Assembly (NCBI GenBank): GCA_007449985.2
Contig: VIIQ02000286.1
Span: forward strand, 1-64,000
Origin: Desmodesmus armatus
Taxonomy: Eukaryota; Chlorophyta; Chlorophyceae; Sphaeropleales; Scenedesmaceae
Length of the DNA stretch: 64,000 bases
Direction: 5' to 3'
Shown: positions 34,122 through 45,800 of the stretch, piece by piece
Layout: each line of letters opens with the position of its first letter
How positions within the stretch are numbered: position 1 is the first letter of the stretch
Notes under the pieces: generated by a model
Told to the model about the DNA's origin: nothing
Database searches by the model: none
The model's input: only the letters and a program-made list of their open reading frames with translations
Position numbers and translations under genes: made by a program

Positions 34122-37100
34122 ATGAGCCAGGCAGTTGCTGCAGATGAGTCTGTTTGCGACATTCTGGACCTCAGTAGTCAAGGCTTGCTAGATTTAGTCG
34201 TCTCAGAGGTGTGTGTGGGCACACTACTGCTGGCTCAAGCCTATCCAACAGCCATGCTGAGTTTGTTGATGGTCCTTGCAGGACCTTGCTGGCCACATCC
34301 AATCGCTGGATGCATCTCGAAACCACCTCACCAGCCTGCAGGCCTCCAGCACGCAGCAGCTCAGCAGCAGCCTGCAGCAGCTGTCCCTGTCACGCAACAA
34401 GCTGCAGGACGTGTCTGGCTTGGCTCTACTGGCCAATCTGCGGGTGCTGAACCTTTCACGCAACTATGTGCGGGACGTGCAGCCCCTACAGGTGGGTTCG
34501 TGTAGCAAAGATGTCTCAACTCAACTGTTGGTCAGCTTGCCCAACCAAGTGAACCTCGTGAGTGAAGTCATGCCAGCTGTACCTGGAGTGACCCTGCTTG
34601 TGGGGCCCTGCCCGCTTCCCTGAACGCATGGACTGTTACCTAGCATGTACACACAACTGCACCTCAACTGTGTGAGCTCAGACTGACGTAACATGATGCA
34701 ATGTCCTTGTATTAATGAGACCTGAGAGCACTGTGGTCACTTCATTATCTGCACACTGTAGGGGCTAACAAAGCTAGAAGAGCTCGATCTCCACAGCAAC
34801 CGCATCAGCAGCTTGGCGCCTATCAGCACACTGCCACGCCTGCACAGCCTCAATGCAGCAGCCAACCAGCTGACACAGCTGCCCAGCCTGGCCCTCCTCA
34901 CATCCCTGACAGAGCTCAACCTCCGGCACAACCTCCTCTCACACCTCATCACACCTGTGAGGTGTGATGTGCTGACCAGACCACCACCAACTGCAGGAAC
35001 AGCAGCAGGAGCGGCAGGAGACGCTGCTGCAGCGTCAGGCGTAAGTGCTGGCGGCAGCGGTGGGCTGCTGCCAACAAGCCTGCGGCGGCTGTCATTGGCA
35101 TGCAACCAGCTGCAGGACGCTGCCAGCCTTGCAGGTGAGTCAATCTCGCTTGCTGGCGATGGTTGATACTGTCTGTGCATGTGACTGTAAGTGCTTTTGA
35201 TGCATTCACCAACTTGCTTGCTGAAACCCTGAAGTTTCCGCTCAACAAATGCTCGCTCAGACCCTGCTGCTGGTGTGTGTGCTGCCCCTACTGTGTATGC
35301 CATATGTAGCGCTGCGTTACTTGCCATCGCTTGTGGACCTTTGCGTGGATGGCAATCCCTTCACGGCAGCCAGCAGGAATGCACACCTGGCAGCAGCAGC
35401 AGCTGCTGCAGCAGCAGTAGGAGGCAGCCCTGGGGGCAGCTGGTACCGGGAGGCAGTACTGCTCGCAGCATGCACACCGTCACTGCTGAGGCTGGATGGC
35501 CAAGCGGTACGCACATGTGGCACTACGCTTGCAGGACGGTGTATTGGATGGGCACTTGACGATGTCACGACAACTTGTACTGCGTGATTTCATGCAATGT
35601 CGGCTGCTGCTGCTTGCCTGCCAGTGTGCTGACACCCTCATGCCCATCAACATGCCGGACTAGCATTTTGTGTCACTTGTACCTGAAATATGATAATGAA
35701 CAACTGTTTGCTTTGTCCCACACACGTGGGCGCAGGCTCCAGCAGCTTGTTCGGGTACTGCACACTCCACTCAGCAGGCTGGCCAATGCACTGCTTGCCC
35801 AGAATGCTGAACAACACATACTTTTGGCTCATCAAGTCGGTGAGACCCTGACAGGATAGTGCTGGCCCATCCTCCCAGTCAGCTTGAAGCACCGTACATC
35901 ATGGGTATGTGCTGACATGCCTGCAGGTGTCTCCTGCAGAGCGTGCGCTGCTGCTGACATCAGCAGCTGCCCTGCAAAACCCTCACAGGGCCCAGCAGCT
36001 GCAGCACCTCAGCACAGCGCTGACCACCACACACATTAGCAGACCACCTGCAGGGTCGACCTCATTCCCTGATGCAGCAGCACCTGCCGATCATGCAGTA
36101 CATGGACCGGGCCCTGGCCCTTGTTCTGTGGAGGTGCAGGTGCAGGACAGAATACAGCTTGACACCGCAGCAAGTAGAACACCACCAGCAGCGGCAGATG
36201 TAACGGCAGATGCAGATGCAGTGTCAGCAACAGAGCAGCAAGCAGTAGCAGCACTAGTGGCGGAGGCCATAGCAGCAGCACTGGCAGCAGAGGCACCACC
36301 AGCACCACCAGGCTCATTGGGAATGCCCTACAATGCCAACTTGCCAAGTAGCAGCAGCTTCAGCACCAAGGAGGCGCCAGGAGAGCCGGAAGATTGCCAC
36401 CACCACCACCAGCAGCAGCAGCAGCAGGAGGGGGAGCAGGAGGAAGACATGTCCCATGGCTCACAATTTCTGAAGCAGCTGCCGCAGGAGCAGGCGACTG
36501 TGGGCTGCAGCACTGACAGGACCCTCGCCATGTCACACAAGCAGCAGCAGCAAGAACAGCAACAGGAGGTGCTTAAAGAAAGCCGGCTGCTGTACCAGGG
36601 AAGCCTGAAGGCAGCAGCCATTGCCTGTGGCATTGATGCCGGATGCGCTGGTTTTCACCTGGCTGCCGACGGCAGCAGCAGCAGTAGCCCTGCGGCAGCA
36701 CTACATACAGAAGCAGCCATGGCAGCCGCCGCCGCCGCTGCTGCTGCTGCTGCTGCTAGCAAGCGCATTGGTGCTGATGGTGACGGCATGGCAGAAGGGC
36801 TGCCAGGCGTGTTCCTGAGTGATGCTGACGTGGAGGAGTACTTGCAGGTTGAAAAGGCTAGGCTGCTCACAAGGTACATCTGCAAACCCCGCATCAGCTC
36901 CCTAACTGTTGTGGTTTTCCCAGGGATCCCCCTTTGGTTTGCTTTCATCTTTGTGATATTAGTGTATGGCAGGAGGGCCGGGCGTGTTCCTGAGTGATGC
37001 TGATTTTGTGGAGTACCTGCAGGTTGAAAAGGCTAGGCTGCTCACAAGGTACGCCACCATGCCCGGCATGGAGCTTGTGTGGGCTTTTTGCAATCCATCC

Positions 37101-40100
37101 ATGCATGCAATTGCCACATATATTACCCAGTATCCACATAGTAGGTGGCTGTGTGGCTGTGCAGGACCAAAACGGGGCCTCCGCCCTTGACCCCCCCCCC
37201 ACCACCACGCCGGGCAAGGAGCTGTTGTGGGCACATGCAACACTCTCACGCAAGCAGGCGTCACATGCAAACCCCCGGTCCTCTCACGTGTGGTTGGCTG
37301 TACTGCACATGTGCAGGACCAAGACGGGGCCTCCGCCCCCCAGCCCGCCCGCCACGACGCCCGGCATGGAGCTTGTGGGCAGCCGCTGCGTGCTGACAGG
37401 CTCTGTGCTGCACCTGCTGAAGGGGGAGGGCCTGGCTGCTGTCACTGACCTCACACTGGCGCACGTGGCTTATGCAGAGGTAAAAGGGGGAGCGCTGGTG
37501 GTCACCGGTACAGAGGGGGGTACTAGTACACACTTGGTGCATGCTCTGCATGTCCAAAGTTCAAAGCATGCAGCAGTATAGGGATGTACACTACAGTACA
37601 GTAGATACTGCACCTGCTGAAGGGAGGGGGGCCTGGCTGCTGTGACTGACCTCGCACTGGCACGTGTGGCCTATGCAGAGGTAAGAGGGGGAGCCTTGGG
37701 GGGTGACCAGTACAGAGAGGGGGGCTAGTGCACACTTGGTGCATGCTCAGCCGGGGGGGGGGGGGGGGGGAGGGCGGGCTTATGGATCCATCATTTACTT
37801 GGTGCATGCTGTGCATGCCCATCGTTTGAAGTGCTTGAGTACAGTACAGTATGGTGCGGTACAGTCTGTGCTGCACCTGCTGAAGGGGGGGCTGCTGGTC
37901 AAAGCCAGTCATTGACGGTTTTGGCCAGCTTTTTGGGTGAGACCACTGACCAAGTCTGCAGTCAGTGGCTCTCACCCATGCTGATTAGCCTCAAAGCCCC
38001 AGAAGTTGTTATGCTATGCAGAGGTGAGGGGAGCACTGATGGTGCTTCCACCCCGGGGGTTGGGGGTGGGGTGGGGGGCTGACTGCTGCACACTTGGTGC
38101 TTGCTCCGCATGTTCATAGTGCAACACAGTACAGTACCTATTGTACTGTACTGCACCTGCTGGAAAGAGGGGCCTGGCTGCTGTTACTGAGCTCACACTG
38201 GCATGTGGCCTATGCAAAGGTCAGGGGGACGCGGGAGGTGATGTGGGGTTTTTTTGGGGGGGGGGGAGTTAACTGATGTGCACTTGGTGCATGCTCTGCA
38301 TGCCGATGCGGCAGAACAGTACAGTAGAGTGCAGTCCACAGTATGTGCTGCACCTGCTCAAGGGCCTGGCTGCTGCTACTGACCTCACACTGACACTTGT
38401 GGCCTATGCAGAGGTAGGAGGCGCAGGTGACCCAGGGGGGGGGGGGTATGGACACTTGGCGCATGCTGTGCATGCCCATCGTCTGAAGTGCGGGAGTACA
38501 TTACAGTAGCGTGCGGTACACTATGTGCTGCACCTGCTGAAGGGGGAGGGCCAGGCTGCTGTTACTGAGCTCACACTGGCATGTGGCCTATGCAGAGGTC
38601 TGAGGGGGGGGGGGCACAGGTGGTGACCTGGGGAGGGCGGGAGGAGATTGACGTGTGCACACTTGGTGCATGCCCATACGTGCGACTGTGCAGTACTATT
38701 GCTCCAACTAGCGCATTACGGCACGGCATCTGTCTGTGTAGCCGTCTCTGCAGCTGCTGGACGCGCTGCCGTCCCTGCTTGCGTTGAGGCACCTGCGCTG
38801 TTGCCACCACCACAGCAGAACACACTGTTGGTCCGATCAGTTACGCTGGTACTAGCCTAGTAGGGCACAACATCTGCCTGTCCATCGGTGCCCACAGGTG
38901 CTAGGCGTGCTGCCGTCCCTGCTTGCATTGAGGCGCCTGCACTGTTGACCAGCACAGTAGAACACACTGCTGCTCCAGCCAGCACAGAAGAGCACAATAT
39001 TATCTGTCTGCCAATCTGTCTCTGCAGGTGCTGGGCGCGCTGCCCTCCCTGCTTGCGCTGAGGTGCATGCGCTGTCGACCAGCACTGTGCTGCATGTAGC
39101 GCAGTACAACATGACATCTGTATGTGTTGCCGTCCCTGCAGGTGCTCGATGCGCTGCCGTCCCTGCTTGCGCTGAGGCGCCTGCGCCGCCTGTCTGTCAG
39201 CACAGCAGATCTGCTGTGCTGAGGGAAAGTGTGTCCTAGAGCGCTGTGGCGCCTCCGCTGACGATCAGCACTGTTGCTCTTGTCCATCTGTTCAGGTGAT
39301 GAACGTGCTGCCGTCCCTGCTTGCGCTGAGGCGCCTGCGCCGCCTGTCCCTCGACAGCGGCCTCAGCCCGCTGTTGCTTCAATCAGTGCAGTGATGCACA
39401 ACATCTGTCTAAATCTCTTTCTCTGCAGGTGCTGGACTCAGTGCCATCCCTGCTAGCGCTGAGGCGCCTGCGCCGCCTGTCCCTCATCCACAGCAGAACA
39501 TGATCGTGCTCTGATCAGCACAATAGAGCACAACACCTGGCATGTCGGCCTGTCTCTGCAGGTGCTGGACGCGTTGGCCTCCCTGCTTGCGCTGAGGCGC
39601 CTGCGCCGCCTGTCGCTGATCAACAACAGCGGCCTCAGCACGCTGCCGCAGCTGCACCCCTTGCTGCAGCTGCGTAGGCTGAGCCATTTGGCGCTGCAGG
39701 ACTGCCCCATTTGCAGCCTTGTGCTGCTGCGGCCCTATGTGGCGTTCAGGTGGGCACCACTGTGAGCTGGGTTAGTTACACAGTGTGTGGCAAAGCGGTG
39801 CAACCCGCGAGGGAGCCAGTTGCTAAAGGCTTTTGGGTCTTGTTCCTGGCTTGTACGCAAGCGGAGGCGGTGGGTCCTGGTGGGTTTGTCATGTTTGCGC
39901 AGGCTGGCTGTCAGCTTGCTCAGCCTGTTTGTCAAGTAGGACCGCCCCACCAGGCACAGGGCCCCTAAAACAAATGCTGGGCCCCGTGCTGCCGGGTGCT
40001 GCTTGTGAATGTGCAGGTTCAATGCCCTGCAGAGTTTCAACGGTGCAGCCATCTCAGCTGACGAAGCCGCAGCTGCAGGGCGGCTGTTGGGCGTGCTGGA

Positions 40101-41374
40101 GGCAGCTCTGGACGCTGCTTTGGTGAGCGAACTGTGTGTTGCCCCCCGCCCCTTCCTTCACAACCTGTACCGGCCATAGCCACCCCCCTCCCTCAACCCC
40201 CCCCCCCACACACACCACCACCACACACACATACGCACACGCACGAACAGCTCTGGACGGCAGCGTTGGTTAGCTGCAGCATGACATCAGCATTGGTCGC
40301 ACTGGCACTCCATGAGCAAGCATGGCGGCTGTTGGGCGTCCTGGAGGCAGCTCTAGACGCAGCTCTGGTGAGCAAAGTGCTTGATAAACACTGCCCCCCC
40401 CCCCCTCTTACTACCTGTACCACAAACATAGAGTCCCCTTACCCCTGCCAAAACTCACAACTGTGGATGCAGCTCTGGTTAGCGACAGCCTTCAGACAAA
40501 GCATGACAGAAGCATGCCTTGGCACTGGCACCCCCTGAGCTTGGCTAGCTCCCTGCAGAACGTGCAACCGACTCTGAGCGGTTGGTCGGTCAGTCCAGGA
40601 ATGGCGAGATAACAGGGTGACAGCACAGTAGCAGTGCTTCATGTACTGAACGGATACAGTACAGTACAGTACAGTACAATAATGGGGGACAGGGTCCCAA
40701 CCTCGGCGCTAGCCAGCGAGCCTCATGCTCATGAGGGTGCCCAGAGGGCCTTACTTGCTTACCCCAATCTCTTAGGTCAGGTGTGAGGGTGATTGATATT
40801 GCTACCAAGCCAGCCGTCAATTCCAGTAGCATTTTTCAGTGGTGTGCCTAGCACCACCTAGTGCCAGCCAGGATACCGTGGCTTGCTTGCCTGCTCACAG
40901 GACGAGACTACCCAGCAGGCCGCCCTGGCAGCTGCCGGGATCAGCTGCCAACCAAGCAGCACTAACGCCAGCGACCCTGGCGCCCGCAGCAACAGCAGTA
41001 GCGGCAGCAATGGTCCCATCAGCAGCAGCAGCGGGAGCATCTGGCTGTCACCAGCAGCAGCAACAGCAGCAGCAGAAGCTGCCGGTGTCTCTGCGGCAGG
41101 CAGTACTGCTGCACAGCACCCTAGCAGCAGCGGCGTCGGCAGCAGCAGCAGTAGCAGGGTGAGTCAGGTGCTGGCAGCAATGAAGGGGCCACCGCTGCCG
41201 CCGGCGGCTGTGGCGGCCCAAGGCAGGCGGTTCGCTCGGCAGGTGCTGTCGGATGCCGCACTGGTGCAGCAGCAGCTGGCGGATTTTGACGAGGTTACGT
41301 GGCCGGCTCTGCTGGAGACGAGCATACAGGAAGCATGGCTGGGCACTCAGCCTCCCTCAGCAGTGTGCAAGTAG
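34122..41374 (+). CDS. LRRC49: LRRC49/FAP234-like subunit of the tubulin polyglutamylase complex
   Basis: LRRC49 (PGs4; FAP234/TPG2 in Chlamydomonas) is needed for tubulin polyglutamylase in cilia. Nine exons close in phase: 34122-34208, 34282-34491, 34762-35134, 35310-35506, 35927-36873, 37317-37479, 39562-39749, 40017-40122 and 40901-41374, giving 914 residues. The N-terminus is an LRR block (LEELDLHSNRISSLAPISTL, SLTELNLRHNLLSHL) with a capping repeat (LVDLCVDGNPF, SLLRLDGQAV). The middle is a long Gln/Ala-rich insert. The second conserved part includes LRPYVAFRFNALQSFNGAAI and GRLLGVLEAALDAAL, which match the C-terminal half of LRRC49. The N-terminal ATG has an in-frame stop shortly upstream. 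An alternative last junction at 41371 could skip the stop and end near 41514. A TGTAA signal lies at 41535-41539. Introns 5-8 carry many exon-edge copies. Confidence 0.9.
36966..37198 (+). repeat. Echo copies of LRRC49 exon 5 donor edge and exon 6 acceptor edge
   Basis: The segment at about 36968-37049 repeats the exon 5 tail (PGVFLSDAD.VEYLQVEKAR, with the GTACGCC donor). The segment at about 37155-37195 repeats the exon 6 start after a GTGCAG acceptor. Both precede the true exon 6 at 37317. Confidence 0.8.
37600..38600 (+). repeat. Five or six tandem copies of LRRC49 exon 6 tail
   Basis: Copies at about 37600-37680, 37865-37893 (short), 38145-38220, 38340-38413 and 38522-38598 repeat the segment from CTGCACCTGCTGAAGG to TATGCAGAGG, most with a GT donor, plus a fragment near 38012. 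Between them lie ACTTGGTGCATGCTCTGCAT units and short ACAGTAC runs, so the repeated unit spans exon tail plus intron head. Confidence 0.85.
38745..39492 (+). repeat. Six tandem copies of LRRC49 exon 7 acceptor edge
   Basis: Copies start near 38750, 38897, 39028, 39141, 39295 and 39428, each about 130-150 bp apart. Each contains a GCAG acceptor or similar and GCTGCCGTCCCTGCTTGCG-type sequence encoding LPSLLALRRLRRLS. They become more similar to the true exon (39562) as they approach it. Confidence 0.85.
39745..39850. repeat. Copy (inverted) of a dispersed GGCTCCCT-GGGTTGC element
   Basis: The reverse strand reads GGCTCCCTCGCGGGTTGCAC followed by CGCTTTGCC. The same pattern occurs on the plus strand near 32725-32760 and 47528-47580, there ending in ACTGTAACTG-like repeats. 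The related TACTGTAACTG motif also occurs near 19568. The family is unidentified. Confidence 0.5.
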
Positions 41375-42762
41375 TCCGGCGGCTTGACTTTGAGCGTCAA
41401 AGCTGGCCTTTTGGTTTGTTTGGGGGGGGGGGGGCAAAAGCACAGGTGCTGTGCACTCATTGTGCAGTGGTGCAGCAGCATCTGGCACGGTTGGTGGAGA
41501 GGTTCATGGCCTAGCCTGGTGGCACGAGTTGTGTTGTAATAAGATCGCAGAGGCTGAAGCTGCTGTGTCTGTCAACGAAGAATAGTGGTTAATTGATGCA
41601 TGGCACGAGTTTGAGCGTTTGAGCGCTGTTGTGAGGGGCATGTTACACAGGTCCAGACGAGCTTTGGGGATGCATGGCTGCAGGCGGTCATCCCACAGCC
41701 ATGCATTCTTCTTGAAATACGCTGTATTTGTTTGCTTGCGCAGACTGTTTCAATAGTTCTGTCCGCTGTGAACATCGCATCATGCACGCCCTGTGAACAT
41801 AAACATGCAATGCAGCCCACCAAGGACGGTACCAGGGACACTGAACTGTTGCAGACGCCATCCATGCAGGACAACACGACCACTCCATCAGCTTCTATCA
41901 TCCTCATTTGGCATCATTACCAACCTGAATCATGAGTCAAGTAACCCGCTTGGCATTCCACACAGCAGTTGCTTGCAAGTTTGACAGCTGACAAGCCAGG
42001 TAGTCAGAGAGCGGCCCCCCTTCACATACACAGCGTCCGCACTCTGGCACCCAGTACTGAACACCACACAAGGCAGGAGAAGCACCCTACAACTGAGGGC
42101 ACAGCAGCTACACTGCAACTGATTCCAGCTTGGAAAGTACGCAAACAGCTCAAAACAGGAGCCGTCCGTACACCCCACCCTTCATTCAAAACTTGTGACC
42201 CACACTCAGTGTGCTTCCGGACTGCAAAAGGACAGCTACCGCACAATACAGTCACAGCTGCTCCTGATACTGCTGCAAAGTGAGGGAGCACAGCTCCGAC
42301 TGCTCTGGGTAGGGCGCAACCGTCTGACTTTGGCAATGCGAACAGCCCTCGCTCCAGCAGCAAAGGGTGCAATTGACCCAACCCTAAGCCCCTGGTTGTG
42401 AACGCAGCGGCCGCAGCGCTGCGCCACACAAGACAGTCAGAGGCACCAGTATTACTGCCGCAACTGAGCTGACTTCATTCAACAACACAGCGGCCGCAGC
42501 GCTGTGCGCCCCAGCGCAATGCCTATGAAGGTCCCTAGTGCGTCGCGGAGCGTGCTGGTAATGATGGCCGCAGCTCAACACCACACGCAGTGTGGCAAGC
42601 TATCTTCCACACACGAGTACTCAACAACACAGCGGCCGTAGCGCTGTGCGCCCCAGCCCTATGCCTATGAAGGCCCCTAGTGCGTAGCCGAGCGTGCTGG
42701 TAATGATGGCCGCAGCTCAACACCACACGCAGTGTGGCAAGCTATCTTCCACACACGAGCAC
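41375..42762. other. Convergent 3' flank region of LRRC49-like and DUF819 genes
   Basis: The left part is the LRRC49 3' untranslated region, with a partial exon copy at 41462-41514 and TGTAA at 41535. The right part holds the tandem copies of the DUF819 last exon. No other gene is seen. Confidence 0.5.
41535..41539 (+). terminator. Candidate TGTAA polyadenylation signal of the LRRC49-like gene
   Basis: TGTAA is the usual polyadenylation signal of chlorophyte algae. This one lies about 160 nt after the stop codon. Confidence 0.5.
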
Positions 42763-42850
42763 TCAACAACACAGCGGCCGCAGCGCTGTGCGCCCCAGCC
42801 CTATGCCTATGAAGGTCCCTAGTGCATAGCCGAGCGTGCTGGTGAGAATT
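42400..42850 (-). repeat. Tandem array copying the end of the DUF819 last exon
   Basis: Units of about 143 bp: AACAACACAGCGGCCGCAGC followed by GCTGTGCGCCCCAGC and CCTATGAAGG occurs at about 42770-42850 (true exon end), 42628-42705 and 42480-42560, with a fragment near 42405. A GATGGCCGCAGCTCAACACC spacer occurs between units. The copies lie beyond the stop codon. Confidence 0.8.
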
Positions 42851-45800
42851 GCAGGCACCAGCATGCTTTGCCAGCCCTTGGCCGCTGCCATGCCAGCAAC
42901 AGTAGAGGGACCTGCACAACGCAGAACGTGGAAGGTGCAGGTGTGACATGCATATGTCAGTCTACTTTGTGATGCATTTGGACATACTACAGTAGGTATA
43001 TAGCTTGTGGGGGAACAGAGGTTCAATTGCCAGCGCGAGCAGTGAGCCAGGGGCTCGTGAGGTCTGACAAGTGGATATGGGCATGCATCATACACGATGT
43101 GAGTGCATGCATGGTGACGCAATGCATGAACAAGCAATTTACAGACCCGCACTACCACCGGTATCAGAGCATGGCACAGAAAGCAGAGCCAAAAGATGCC
43201 TCGTATGCATGCGGCTGTTGCTGCCCAACACAACATTTGCTGCTCATACAGTGCGGGATACAGATGACACTACAGCAAATGACAACACATCGAGCAGAAC
43301 CCTGTGTCGCATCTTCAAGATGAAGTTCATTGTCACCCCAAGTCTGCTGGTACTGCAATATCCAGTCCGACCAAGTCTTGGACAGCAGCGGCTGCTACTG
43401 CTACCACCGACTACTGCTAACTACTGTGCAGTACATGTACTCCACCTGCCAAACCCACCTCCGATGTTGGCATTTGAGGCCAGCAGTAGGTCCCTGCGGC
43501 TGAAACCAGCCAAGCGCCCCAACAGCAGCAGCAGCAGCAAATGGCCCGCAAGGGCGATGAAGCTGTAGCAGAACAGCACTGGGGCGGTACGTATGACCAG
43601 CGGGACGTTGGCGCTGGCACCCACAGCTGCAAAGAATATCTGCGCAAAGGGACAACAAAGTGAAGTAAGCAGGCAGGCAAGAATCCGAGTTGGTGCCACC
43701 ACGCAGTGCTGCTAGACAAAGCATCGCTGCCTAGCAGAAAACTCCCCAGTGCTCCCCAGTGTCCCCCGCCCCCCAAAAAACGCATGTGCAAACCCGAAAC
43801 AAAATGTAAGGAAACTACTATCAGGGGCAAAGCACACAGCAAGGCAGGCAGCTGCAGGCTGACGTATTGCATTTGATGCTGGACAAAACATCCCAGCCTG
43901 GCAGCAACTTTTTGATCATGCGCACCTCCGTTCGGTTTGAGGTCCAGGGTTCAGTCCCCCCCCCCTTGCGGGCAGCCCCCTAGGGTGGTGCTTAAGTAAC
44001 TTGGCCCCTTCTGCAACATGCTCCTCACCCAGGCTGGCTTTGATTCTACTGCTTGCAGTGTGCTTGGTTACTGTGACTAGCTGTGATGCAGCCACTGTGC
44101 CAGCAGCAGCATCAGGCAACTGTGCAGTTGCAAGCTAGGCACGTGCAGGATAACGCACACTTGCCAAGTACCACTCATCTTGTCAAAACTACCCCACCCT
44201 GCCACATGCCCACAGCCAACAGAATCATGCTGGCAGAACACTATGTGTAATGGCACAGAAAAAGCTGCAGCTTGCACCAAGTTGAGCTGCACCATCCATG
44301 GCTGTGGTGCTGAACAGTAGGAATGCAGGATAGCAGGTACCCACTTCGAGTCCTAGGTCTGGCAAAGCAGTTTTCAGCCAGATGCACCACTGAACACAAC
44401 ACAGCCAAAGGCATGCAAGCAATGCACATGTTGTAGGGTAAACATTACACCCAGTTGCCAACCCAGCCCCAACCTGCTTCAGCCTCAACTCAGGCTCACC
44501 ATGCCCAGGGTACATGAAACAAGGGAAACCGGGGGACCCACCACCACACACACACCCCACCACAGATGGCCAGCCAAACACAGGGTACGACTCTGGTATA
44601 GCTAGGGCACATCACCACACCAGTGCCTCCCCAATGCCACAGCAGTACTGGCAGATATGCAGTGGAACCTCTGTTAGGGGACTTTTCTGCGCAGGTGGAA
44701 GTTACTTTTGCACCACCCTACCCCACCCCCCAACCTCCACCCCAGGGCAGCCAGCCCCCCCCCCCCCCCCTAGAAACACCTAATGTTGTTTGAGGCCCCA
44801 CCTGCATCCCAGTGATGACACCCCCCCCCCCCCCCAGGGCTGCCCTGTTGGCCCTCCTCCTCTTCCCCCCCCCCCCTTCCTCCCAAAACCAACACCACTC
44901 CAGCCCCCCCCCCCCCCTCGAAGCCCCTCCCCCTGCTGCGCCTCTTTCACCCACCTGCATCATCAGCAGTGCCCTTGGCAGAGGGTGCCAGGGGTGCCAG
45001 GTACTGTGGCAGTAGTGTGGCAGATGCTACCTGATGTCACATGATGCCAGGGACCCCCCCCCCTTCCGCGGGGTTAGGACCGTTAACCGCTCTCCTCCCC
45101 CTTACAACGTGCCAAACAAACATCACTCCAGCCCCCCCCCCTCCGCGCATATCACACCAATTTCCCCCTTCTCACAGACACACCTGCATCATGAGCAGTG
45201 CTAGCCCCTCTGCAGATGGTGCTAAGTGTGCTAGGTACTGCGGCATTAGTGTAGCAGCTGCTACTGTTATCCCAGTGATGATGGTGATCGACTGACTGGG
45301 CATTCCCCACAAAGCCGCCAGCTGCGTTCCGAGGTAGCAGATGCAAGAAGACAAGCCTAGGGCCATCATGGCCGAATACACCTGCGCAGCCATGACAGTG
45401 GAGGATGGTGTGTGAAGAGTTTTTTTTGTCAGTTGCTACAATCAACAGACTAACCACGGACATTGTAGAACTGGTGTGCTGAAGAAAAACATGGACAACA
45501 CATCATTAGAGGCAGCTGTGTGCCAAGGTAGCAGATGCAGGACAACAGGCCAAAAGCCATCATGGCCGAGTACACCTGCACACACATTAAGATGGAAGCG
45601 GCTTGGGGAGGGAGTATTGCCGTTGGTGCATAGCTTGGATTTGTGCCTCAAAATTCAACCCTCCAGGCATATGAATTCAATAAGCAGGCCCAGCAACTGT
45701 GACAACAACATTAGAAGCATGACTCACTGATATCGTTCGTCCGCCAGCCCCTCCGTGCCCACTAGGTGCCGCTGCTGGTGCCGCCGTTGTCTGGTCACTG

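Noticed and set aside
36990..37396. Extra exons of the LRRC49-like gene between exons 5 and 6
   Set aside because: The segments duplicate the exon 5 tail and the exon 6 head. Joining 36873 directly to 37317 gives the correct phase and conserved protein without them.
43920..43975. tRNA-like GGTTCAGTCCC segment
   Set aside because: No matching acceptor and anticodon stems can be drawn around it; the similarity is limited to a T-loop-like word.
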